The notes under the pieces: model-generated
Told to the model about the DNA's origin: nothing
Databases searched by the model: none
Seen by the model: the letters and a program-made list of their open reading frames with translations, nothing else
NCBI GenBank assembly: GCA_934716785.1
Contig: CAKUYM010000145.1
Location: 1-10,155, forward strand
Direction of reading: 5' to 3'
Source of the DNA: an uncultured Bacteroides sp.
GTDB taxonomy: Bacteria > Bacteroidota > Bacteroidia > Bacteroidales > Bacteroidaceae
DNA: 10,155 nt
Made by a program: the position numbers and the translations under genes
In this document: positions 1-6,544 of the stretch, one piece after another
Numbering within the stretch: position 1 is the stretch's first letter
Layout of the letters: each line of letters opens with the position of its first letter

Positions 1-786
1 CCACGAGTCTTTCATATACTTTTCTACTGAAGCGAGTTTCTGTTCTATCACTCCTCTTCCTTTTTCACCAGCCAAGTCCATGACTTCGTTCCACTGTTCT
101 TTCGGATAGGTGAGATAGCAAGCCGTCACCTCAGCAATATCTTCACTTGGCTGACTACCCGCATAAGGCGTGACAAACCCCAAAGGAGCAACGCTCGACA
201 GACTCCGGTTTTGCCATCCGGTAGGTGTATAATCGCCTGCACTGATCTTGTCGTACTCTACCGGATAATTCTTTTTCTGATGAAGAATATGGGCAAACTC
301 ATGGTGCATCACCTTAAAATAATACTCATTCATGCGGTCTATATTGGACAGATCAAGCCAATTGCCCATATACAGAGTCACTTTCAGCCCACCTTCAGCA
401 GTTCCTAAGGTTATCGTTCCCTTATCCCATGATGCGGAACCTATGACATGGATCACTTTCGGAGCACACGTACGGGTAAAGGCAACTCCGCCCACTTCAT
501 CATAAGCCTCAAGCCAGCAGTGTTTCACTATTTTTGCCAACTTTACGCTCAACCAGAAATCTGCAGGAACAAGATTGTGAGTATAATCGGACTCAATATG
601 TTCCATCCGATATTTAAAGTCAATATTGTAGGGATTGATATAGTTCTCAAGCAACCAACGGTCAAACTCACTCCGTTCCTGCTCAGACACATCAAAAATA
701 CTTTGATCCGTCAAATCATCATTCTGGCAAGCAAGGAAACTGCCGGCTACCAGAACACAAAACAAATATATATACCAGTTTTTCAT
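1..786 (-). CDS. Putative zinc-binding metallopeptidase lipoprotein, 3' end outside window
   Basis: The frame is open for 262 codons from an ATG at 786-784 and runs off the left edge, so the C-terminus is missing. The N-terminus has a short charged start, a hydrophobic stretch and Cys20 in the context SFLAC, which is a lipobox, so a surface or periplasmic lipoprotein is expected. Residues 162-166 are HEFAH, the HExxH zinc motif, and a later SEDIAEV (213-220 region) could supply a third acidic ligand. This arrangement fits the 'putative zinc-binding metallopeptidase' family often encoded beside SusC/SusD pairs in Bacteroides (Peptidase_Mx1-like, PF15890); the family name is from memory. The gene starts 28 bp after the susD-like stop on the same strand, so it is probably the third gene of that operon. 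The leader has no clear Shine-Dalgarno, as is usual in Bacteroides. The substrate is unknown; proteolysis outside the cell is inferred from motif and location. Confidence 0.87.
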   Translation of the reverse strand, partial: MKNWYIYLFCVLVAGSFLACQNDDLTDQSIFDVSEQERSEFDRWLLENYINPYNIDFKYRMEHIESDYTHNLVPADFWLSVKLAKIVKHCWLEAYDEVGGVAFTRTCAPKVIHVIGSASWDKGTITLGTAEGGLKVTLYMGNWLDLSNIDRMNEYYFKVMHHEFAHILHQKKNYPVEYDKISAGDYTPTGWQNRSLSSVAPLGFVTPYAGSQPSEDIAEVTACYLTYPKEQWNEVMDLAGEKGRGVIEQKLASVEKYMKDSW

Positions 787-814
787 AATCAATTCTTTTT
801 TATCTAACAGTAAA

Positions 815-2317
815 CTATCTTGGATTAGGCTGCATGCCAGCTTCTATAACAGATGTCGGAATCTGAACTGCCTTACGAAGGTCGTGAGCTTTCAATACAA
901 TAGGAGCATCATTCTCTATGTTATGAGAAATCTCAATGCCGAAACGCTTGATATCCTGCCACCTCTCCCCTTCATGCACAGTCTCGATACGACGGGCATG
1001 GATGACAGCTTTGAGCAGATTTGTCTGCAATCCTGTCTCCAAGGCAAAATTAGGATTAAGCGGTTTGCCATTAGTTGCGGGATCTACGGTTTCATAAAAA
1101 AGATTCAACTCTTCCTTGCCCGGAATGCTAACTGCATTTTTGATGCGATACCAATATTGCAAATCAGTCACAGCCGCATCATATTGTCCGGAAAGCACAT
1201 AAGCCTCGGCACGATTCAACAGCGTTTTGTCAGAAGTGAAAGCGAACGCGACCTGACGCCCATAATAGCTGCCTGTAATGGCATTAGCTATTTCTTGAAA
1301 CTGATCCATCTTGGGGACAAATATAGACTGGTCGCCATATCCCAAAACCGTTTCATATACTTTCAAACTTCCATAAGGGCCACTCGACCAAATTGTCTGT
1401 TTCTCGCAAATCTCACGGCTATGCCCATAGCGATAGGCAGACTTATAATTGCTTCCCCACCATGACAGCATTTGTTGCAGCATCAGATTGGCAGGCTCAT
1501 CGCTACTGATATACGCCAATGTATATTCCTTTGAACTCGGAAACTGAGCATAACCTCCCATGTCTCTCAATACTGCCGACGGATCCTTGCCAATAGCTTC
1601 TGTCGCATAACGAACCACCTTATCAAACTTATTATAAAACAAATTGAATTGTGCGGCAAAAGCATAGGCTGCATTATGATTGAAATGATATAAAGGTACA
1701 TCATAGGCCTCGGAGCTTATCAATGGCAATCCTGCTTCAATATCCTTATCTATCAATGCATAAGTTTCTGCCAATGTGCCACGTTCATAACGTACCCCCA
1801 CAGTCGTTTCCGGAGCCGTGATATAAGGAATCCCCAAGTTAGTAGCCGCATCATCGCCATAAGCCATACAAAATATCTTAGCTAAAGTAAAATGTCCGTA
1901 TGCACGGCACATCAAAGCTTCCCCTTTATAAGGTTGCGCATCCTCCGGATCTCCTAATTCCTCAATGGCCTGCAATGCTTGATTAGCAGCAGCAATCGCA
2001 TTATAACATCCGTCCCACAGATATCTTGGTGTATCTTGGCTTATGTCGGTCATTACCTCCCAGTAGTAACTTTGCATCAGTAGATTGGAAGGGAAGCCAT
2101 ATTTTTCTCCATTATCCATGCGGTTGTCCGACATAAACTCTTCCATTTGTATAGATGAAGCCGTAGAATAGGCAGACATCAGCAAATCTTTCACTTTCTT
2201 TACAGAATTCAATTCCGCACGCTGGTCGGGCATAGTATCCAAATAACTTTCACACGAAGTTATTATACCTGAAAAGACGAACACCAGTAATAGTATTGTT
2301 CTATTTTTTGTTTTCAT
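815..2317 (-). CDS. SusD/RagB-like outer-membrane nutrient-binding lipoprotein
   Basis: This 500-residue protein starts at ATG 2317-2315. A TTG nine bases upstream would add three residues but is less likely, because MKTKNRTILLLVFVF gives an ordinary signal peptide ending in a lipobox with Cys22 (GIITSC). SusD-like proteins are surface lipoproteins that cap the SusC pore and deliver ligand. Family signs include the N-terminal SYLDTMPDQR after the lipidated Cys, helical TPR-like segments with many small-residue and aromatic positions (AYGHFTLAKIF), and the C-terminal HEGERWQDIKR-type motif about 40 residues from the end. The length is normal for the family. The start lies 13 bp after the susC-like stop, so the two genes should be co-transcribed. 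It has no promoter of its own that I can see, so it should fall silent when the switch upstream of susC is OFF. The ligand cannot be read from the sequence. Confidence 0.93.
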   Translation of the reverse strand: MKTKNRTILLLVFVFSGIITSCESYLDTMPDQRAELNSVKKVKDLLMSAYSTASSIQMEEFMSDNRMDNGEKYGFPSNLLMQSYYWEVMTDISQDTPRYLWDGCYNAIAAANQALQAIEELGDPEDAQPYKGEALMCRAYGHFTLAKIFCMAYGDDAATNLGIPYITAPETTVGVRYERGTLAETYALIDKDIEAGLPLISSEAYDVPLYHFNHNAAYAFAAQFNLFYNKFDKVVRYATEAIGKDPSAVLRDMGGYAQFPSSKEYTLAYISSDEPANLMLQQMLSWWGSNYKSAYRYGHSREICEKQTIWSSGPYGSLKVYETVLGYGDQSIFVPKMDQFQEIANAITGSYYGRQVAFAFTSDKTLLNRAEAYVLSGQYDAAVTDLQYWYRIKNAVSIPGKEELNLFYETVDPATNGKPLNPNFALETGLQTNLLKAVIHARRIETVHEGERWQDIKRFGIEISHNIENDAPIVLKAHDLRKAVQIPTSVIEAGMQPNPR

Positions 2318-2330
2318 ATAATTCAACTAT

Positions 2331-5300
2331 TTAAAATCCAACTTTCAATGTCAATGTAAACTGTTTGGGAACAGGGGCCGACACACCACCGGAGCGGAAG
2401 AATTCGGGATCCTGTCCATTCAATTTCGAATCAGCATAAAGCAAGGCAAGATTTGTGCCCTGTATCTTCAATCCGACACTACTGATAGGGGTAGTTCTCA
2501 GCCATTCTTTCGGAAAATCGTAGGAAAGAGAGACTTCTTTCAAGCGCACAAAAGCACCACTGGCAATACGTGCAGTAGAATAGTTATACGAATTGTAGGC
2601 AATGCTCAGATTTGCATACTGATTGCGTTCAAAAGAACTTGCCAGAACAGGAATATCCGTCACCTTTTCATCACCAGGAAGAGCCCAACGGTTTTTGAAG
2701 TCTTTCGGAGTGGCATCCAAGTCGCTATACGAGGAACGGAACATCGGATCCAAACGGACTTTGTTGCCTCCCGAATAAGTGACAAACACATTTAAACGAA
2801 AATTCTTATAAGTAAAGATATTACCAACACTTCCTGTCATAGTCGGGTCTGTAGGACCTTCATACTTAAGGAAATCCACGTCCGTTGATTGCTGCAAGTT
2901 CAAACTGCCGTAATTTGCTTTTGTGACAGTGTTTCCGTTAAAGCTGAATATTGGAAAACCATCAGAATCCAAACCTTCGAACGGGATAGAAAACAAGCCG
3001 CGTACCGGATATCCTTCACGGGCAAAGCCAATACCGGAGATTAGATCAAACACACGCGAACGTGATTTAAAATCGGTTACTTCAGTTTTATTGTATCCGA
3101 AAATAAAGTCTGTTGACCACTGGAAGTTACGGCTTTCGATATTTCGGGTAGAAAGGGTAAATTCAAAACCATGAGACTTCATTGAGGCCACATTTGCCAT
3201 ACGCTCTACCGAGCCGCCGACACCTTGGGTTGTAATTGCGCCAATCAGATCATAGTTATCACGCTTATACCACGCAGCCTCGAAATTGATACGATTATCA
3301 AGAAATCCCATGTCTAATCCAATATTCAACTCATGCTTCTTTTCATAAGTCAAATCGCTGTTTTCAGGGTCTATAATCTTTAATCCCGATTCAGAAACAC
3401 CAGCCGAAGGCCGCCAAGGAGTATAACTGTTTATTATAATCTTAGAGTTAGACACACTGCTCGGACCCACATCTGCCGTCAAACTATAAGATGCCTTCAA
3501 TGTAAAATGAGACAAAGCGGGTTCAAGTTTCTTGAAGAACTCTTCTTCATGCATATTCCATGCCCCGGCAATATTCCAAGTAGGCAACCAACGGGCCGAA
3601 CGAGACTTTCCAAGGCGATTGGAACCCTCATAACGGCCTGTACCTGTTATGATATATCTTCCTTTATACGAATAAGTGGCAGTCCCGAAAAAAGCGACAT
3701 TGCGCTTCTTGGTATTAGTAAGGTCATAATAGTCCGTATTGCCTTCACGGAGTTTTTTGAAAGCAAGGTAATCAAAGAAAGGTATTTCACCATTCTCATA
3801 CTGCATACCCCACCCGTCAAAACTATTCGACGTACGATCTTGGGCATTAGACTCCATACCTGCATAGACATTGACAATATGCGTATCGTTGAACACATCA
3901 TTATAAGAAGCTGCAGCACGAAAATCATAGCTCAACATTTTGTATTGTGCCGTATTGTAGAAACCTCCTTTAGGTAAGATGGATACAGGAAGCGCATAAG
4001 GATCATCCGGGTTCTTATAAAGCCATGAATTACGGTTGATAATAGTACCATCTCCCATAGCCCGATATGCCAAAGCCTGATTTGAATTTTCACGTATTTT
4101 GTGTTCTTGTGATGTGGCGGAATACTTCAAAGCCCCCAAAGCACTCAGTTCTAACTTATGGAAAAGTTTCCACTTCAATTCTGCCTGAAACTTCAGGTCA
4201 ATAACATCCAAAGAGATATTATTGGCATTCAGCTCATTGAAAATATTAAAATCAGAGTAATTACGCATATAATACTGGTCCGGATCAAGGGTTCTCGAAG
4301 TATTCAGAGCATAACTATAAGGATTGATGTCAAACCCACGGCTCACCGTACCGGAAGCTGCATCGGAACTCTGCCCCAGTGTTCCCGGAGCTTTCTGCTG
4401 ACGATAGGAGGCATTAGCAATCACGTTAAGGGATAAGTCCTTAACTATCTTATAACTATTGTTTAAATTGGCCGTATACCGTTGTACCTTGTTTTGCAAC
4501 ATCCAACCGGGATCCACCATAGCACTCACAGAAACGTAAGAAGTGGATTTCTCCGTACCGGTAGCGTAGCTGATAGAGTGATTCATCATGATGGCATTGC
4601 TGAAAAGTAGGTCAAACCAGTCCGTGTTTCTGTATTCGGCCTCACGCAAATAAGCATTCTGAGCTTCAGGAGTTTGAGCTAAGCCATACATTCCATTAGT
4701 CTTGTCATACCAGTTGTTCAACTGATACATTTTGCCATATACCCCACTGTTGGAAGCACGATATACACTGGCAAAGTTCAAATCACCTTTATCGCGCATT
4801 TCTTTATAAATGCCCATTTGGTCCTGAGAATTCATCAAATTGAAGTTCTTGTAAGAAGGCTTCATTCGCATTGTAAACTCTCCCGTATAGCTCAATCTGC
4901 TCGTGCCTGCCTTGCCTTGCTTAGTAGTAACAACAATCACACCCGACATTGCACGCGCTCCATAAATAGAAGTTGCCGAACCGTCTTTTAAGATTTGGAA
5001 GCTTTCGATATCATCCGCATTCAGTCCTGCAATAGCCGAGCTAATCAAAGTAACCGCATCTCCCGAAGATAATTGATCGGCACTGACTTCTACAACATCG
5101 TCCATAATGACACCGTCTACCACCCACAATGGTTTGGAATTACCATAAATAGATGTAGCTCCACGAACCCTAATCTTAGGAGCTGTACCGAAAGTTCCGG
5201 ATACATTCTGAACAGATACTCCGGCAGACCGTCCTTCCAATCCACGGCTGATATCAGGCAAGCCATCCAGTTTTACACTTGCAGCAGTCAAACGGTCGGC

Positions 5301-5450
5301 TGCCCCGGTAAAGAGGCGTTTGTCTACTTTTGTCATACCTGTAACAACAACCTCTTCCAATACTTCCGCATCCGGTCGCATAATAACCTTAATCGTACCA
5401 GTTTTAATGGGGACATCCTGTGTCTTCATTCCAATATAACTGATTTTCAA
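2331..5450 (-). CDS. SusC/RagA-like TonB-dependent transporter, body of gene without its 5' end
   Basis: This is 1039 codons of a SusC-family outer-membrane transporter. From the TTG at 5450 it contains the end of a CarboxypepD_reg-like domain (KISYIGMKTQ), the EEVVVTG segment (residues 32-38), a plug domain with GLEGRSAGVSV, IRVRGATSIYG, PLWVVDGV, and ILKDGSATSIYGARAMSGVIVVTTKQGKAG-type blocks, then a beta-barrel ending in VPKQFTLTLKVGF. Upstream of 5450 the frame stays open to a stop near 5480 but holds no ATG, no signal peptide and no consensus promoter. It begins mid-domain, about 73 residues late. The missing N-terminus is found on the plus strand at 6162-6380, and the two are joined in frame if 5450-6381 is inverted, giving 1112 residues (5669 to 2331 after the flip). 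I read it as a functional gene caught in the OFF orientation, not a decayed pseudogene; the frame has no internal stop. The susD-like gene follows 13 bp after its stop. Confidence 0.95.
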   Translation of the reverse strand: MKISYIGMKTQDVPIKTGTIKVIMRPDAEVLEEVVVTGMTKVDKRLFTGAADRLTAASVKLDGLPDISRGLEGRSAGVSVQNVSGTFGTAPKIRVRGATSIYGNSKPLWVVDGVIMDDVVEVSADQLSSGDAVTLISSAIAGLNADDIESFQILKDGSATSIYGARAMSGVIVVTTKQGKAGTSRLSYTGEFTMRMKPSYKNFNLMNSQDQMGIYKEMRDKGDLNFASVYRASNSGVYGKMYQLNNWYDKTNGMYGLAQTPEAQNAYLREAEYRNTDWFDLLFSNAIMMNHSISYATGTEKSTSYVSVSAMVDPGWMLQNKVQRYTANLNNSYKIVKDLSLNVIANASYRQQKAPGTLGQSSDAASGTVSRGFDINPYSYALNTSRTLDPDQYYMRNYSDFNIFNELNANNISLDVIDLKFQAELKWKLFHKLELSALGALKYSATSQEHKIRENSNQALAYRAMGDGTIINRNSWLYKNPDDPYALPVSILPKGGFYNTAQYKMLSYDFRAAASYNDVFNDTHIVNVYAGMESNAQDRTSNSFDGWGMQYENGEIPFFDYLAFKKLREGNTDYYDLTNTKKRNVAFFGTATYSYKGRYIITGTGRYEGSNRLGKSRSARWLPTWNIAGAWNMHEEEFFKKLEPALSHFTLKASYSLTADVGPSSVSNSKIIINSYTPWRPSAGVSESGLKIIDPENSDLTYEKKHELNIGLDMGFLDNRINFEAAWYKRDNYDLIGAITTQGVGGSVERMANVASMKSHGFEFTLSTRNIESRNFQWSTDFIFGYNKTEVTDFKSRSRVFDLISGIGFAREGYPVRGLFSIPFEGLDSDGFPIFSFNGNTVTKANYGSLNLQQSTDVDFLKYEGPTDPTMTGSVGNIFTYKNFRLNVFVTYSGGNKVRLDPMFRSSYSDLDATPKDFKNRWALPGDEKVTDIPVLASSFERNQYANLSIAYNSYNYSTARIASGAFVRLKEVSLSYDFPKEWLRTTPISSVGLKIQGTNLALLYADSKLNGQDPEFFRSGGVSAPVPKQFTLTLKVGF

Positions 5451-5466
5451 AGTTCTAGCAGAACTT
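5450..5466 (-). repeat. Left inverted repeat of the invertible segment
   Basis: Read on the minus strand this is AAGTTCTGCTAGAACTT. It matches the right copy at 6365-6381 in opposite orientation at 16 of 17 positions, the difference being A versus T at the 13th base. The site is itself a perfect dyad: 7-base arms AAGTTCT and AGAACTT around GCT. Paired half-sites of this kind suit binding by a recombinase dimer. It overlaps the coding frame of susC (SSARTL), so the site sequence is constrained by protein and recombinase together. Confidence 0.88.
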
Positions 5467-6098
5467 AATATTAAATCTTATTTCCTTTACATATTTAGGA
5501 ATAATTGTAAACAAAATATTCCAAATACCTGTTATCAATATGATATTTGCAATTCTTTATTTTGCCAACATTTCAGAAAAGTTGAAAAAGGGACAAATAA
5601 CAAACTATCTACGGCTTATCTGCCGGTTGGAGACATATATGCAACAACTGCAATGTGTATATTCTAACTATATCTGATATTTTCTGAAAAAAATATGTTA
5701 TTCATAATAACGTTTGTACCGCATAATGACAGGCATATTTGCTCTTTTAATCCATTTTTTTAATCCTAATGGGACATAGGTTCTTTCCATGATCCAGAGA
5801 AATGCATTTTATTCTTTAAGCAGCGGCTTCCCTTTCAGATTCATCCCCTACGCTATCTGTTAAATCCTAACTTCGAGAAAACGTTAATACTTATATTTTT
5901 TGCCTCTCCTCAGACCTCATCAGATTCCCTTCATTTTTCATAAAAAGCGGCATACCTTATTAATAATGACAATATGCTATCAAATGTATAATATGTTCTC
6001 TCTGTGGGAAATATATAAAGCAGATACCTATCTAATTATCCCGCAAATTAATTTCATTCTTTTTTTGTTGTTTTGCTTTGTTTTTAATAAAATGTGCT
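5467..6098. other. Non-coding AT-rich region inside the invertible segment
   Basis: About 630 bases without a credible gene. The open frames here (for example 5900-6133 on the plus strand) start at non-ATG codons, have low-complexity hydrophobic translations and no recognisable domain. The stretch contains a small dyad at 5697-5711 and several A/T runs. In the ON orientation it would lie upstream of the susC promoter, between it and the terminator of the kdu operon, so it could hold regulator-binding sites. I see no sigma/anti-sigma or regulator gene remnant. Confidence 0.6.
5697..5711. repeat. Small palindrome GTTATT-CAT-AATAAC, possible operator
   Basis: Perfect 6-base arms around CAT within the non-coding part of the invertible segment. 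Its location far upstream (about 370 bases) of the mobile promoter makes an operator role uncertain, and A/T-rich dyads of this size arise by chance. Confidence 0.25.
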
Positions 6099-6106
6099 TA
6101 TTTTTG
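6077..6106 (+). promoter_or_regulatory. Bacteroides-type promoter for susC, facing away from the susC body in this orientation
   Basis: A TATTTTTG at 6099-6106 matches the Bacteroides -7 consensus TAnnTTTG exactly. A TTTG at 6077-6080 is a -33 candidate with an 18-base spacer, slightly shorter than the usual 19-21. Transcription would start near 6113, leaving a leader of about 50 bases before the ATG at 6162. The promoter lies within the invertible segment, so it faces the terminator at 6475-6515 now and would face susC after inversion. I see no equally good promoter reading leftwards into the truncated susC. Confidence 0.6.
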
Positions 6107-6161
6107 CAAAACGCCTATATAAACAAACAATAATTATATTAACCAAAAATTTAGGGAGCGT

Positions 6162-6383
6162 ATGAAAAGAAGATTTGTGTTGTTATTGGCCTGCTTATTG
6201 GCAGGAATTGGCTTGATGATTGCCCAAACACCCAAGGAAATCACAGGCATTGTCATCTCGGAAGAGGACAACCAGCCTGTTGTGGGGGCATCTGTGTTAG
6301 TAAAAGGCACAACTATTGGTGCAACTACCAATGTGGACGGAAAGTTCATAATCAGTAATGTACCAAGTTCTGCTAGTACTTAA
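6162..6383 (+). CDS. SusC N-terminal fragment: signal peptide plus half of a CarboxypepD_reg-like domain
   Basis: A 73-residue frame starts at ATG 6162, eight bases or fewer after AGGGAG at 6153-6158, an unusually good Shine-Dalgarno for this group. Residues 1-21 are a classical signal peptide (MKRRFVLLLACLLAGIGL, ending MIAQ). From about residue 27 it reads as the start of a SusC CarboxypepD_reg-like domain: ITGIVISEEDNQPVVGASV, then VLVKGTTIGATTNVDGKFIISNVPSSA. It then ends at S-T-stop exactly where it enters the right inverted repeat. A complete domain would continue with a strand like LKISYIGM, which is what begins the minus-strand SusC body at 5450. It is the displaced 5' end of that gene, not an independent gene. 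If translated as it stands, a short exported stub without a complete domain would be made; no function is expected for it. Confidence 0.92.
   Translation: MKRRFVLLLACLLAGIGLMIAQTPKEITGIVISEEDNQPVVGASVLVKGTTIGATTNVDGKFIISNVPSSAST
6365..6381 (+). repeat. Right inverted repeat of the invertible segment
   Basis: AAGTTCTGCTAGTACTT on the plus strand, matching the minus-strand left site except for one base (T for A at the 13th position). The mismatch breaks one arm of the internal dyad. The outer edge overlaps a perfect 12-base palindrome GTACTTAAGTAC at 6376-6387, which also supplies the TAA that stops the displaced N-terminal frame. Confidence 0.88.
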
Positions 6384-6474
6384 GTACCCCCTCAGACACT
6401 GCCACAACAAACAAAAGTTCATATTATCCCTCTCAAAACAGCTCGAAAACAGCCATTTATTTCTACCCGAAAAC

Positions 6475-6515
6475 AAAGTGGGAACCCCCATATAATCTAC
6501 GGAAATTCCCACTTT
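6475..6515. terminator. Bidirectional intrinsic terminator
   Basis: A perfect 10-base stem, AAAGTGGGAA (6475-6484) with TTCCCACTTT (6506-6515), encloses a 21-base loop. On the plus strand the stem runs into TTTTC and a T-rich tail; on the minus strand it runs into TTTGTTTTC. It lies 29 bases beyond the stop of the DUF4861 gene and about 90 bases beyond the stop of the susC fragment, so it can end both the kdu operon transcript and the OFF-state transcript from the inverted promoter. Confidence 0.82.
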
Positions 6516-6544
6516 TCTACTATTTTATGCCCTCAAATGTGATA

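Larger units (their letters stand above)
5450..6381. mobile_element. Invertible DNA segment (phase switch) carrying susC promoter and 5' coding end
   Basis: This 932-bp interval is bounded by inverted 17-bp repeats. It contains, on the plus strand, a Bacteroides-type promoter, an AGGGAG ribosome site, and the first 73 codons of a SusC protein. The rest of that SusC sits just outside on the minus strand. Inversion maps position x to 11831-x, which places the ATG at 5669 and the promoter near 5725-5754, both pointing into the susC body. The junction then reads ...VPSSA-R/S-T-LKISYIGM..., the expected run of a CarboxypepD_reg-like domain. Site-specific inversion controlling SusC/SusD loci is known in Bacteroides; here the crossover is within the coding sequence, so promoter, start codon and signal peptide all move together. 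No recombinase is encoded inside the segment or elsewhere in the window. The inversion itself is inferred from one orientation only. Confidence 0.9.

Noticed and set aside
2315..2326. TTG at 2326 as susD start, giving 503 residues
   Set aside because: The ATG at 2317 gives a normal lipoprotein signal beginning with charged residues; the extra three residues add nothing.
2331..5450. SusC body as a decayed pseudogene
   Set aside because: The frame is intact over 1039 codons and its exact missing N-terminus is preserved between inverted repeats, which decay would not produce.
5448..5450. TTG at 5450 as the true susC start
   Set aside because: It falls in the middle of a conserved domain strand (LKISYIGM), lacks a signal peptide and any ribosome site, and an outer-membrane transporter cannot be exported from it.
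5981..5988. Minus-strand TACATTTG as a leftward promoter into the susC body
   Set aside because: It fits TAnnTTTG but has no -33 box at the right distance, and any transcript would reach a susC body without a start codon.
5900..6133. 77-residue frame on the plus strand inside the invertible segment
   Set aside because: It begins at a non-ATG codon in a long A/T-rich stretch, has a skewed composition and no family resemblance, and it overlaps the susC promoter.
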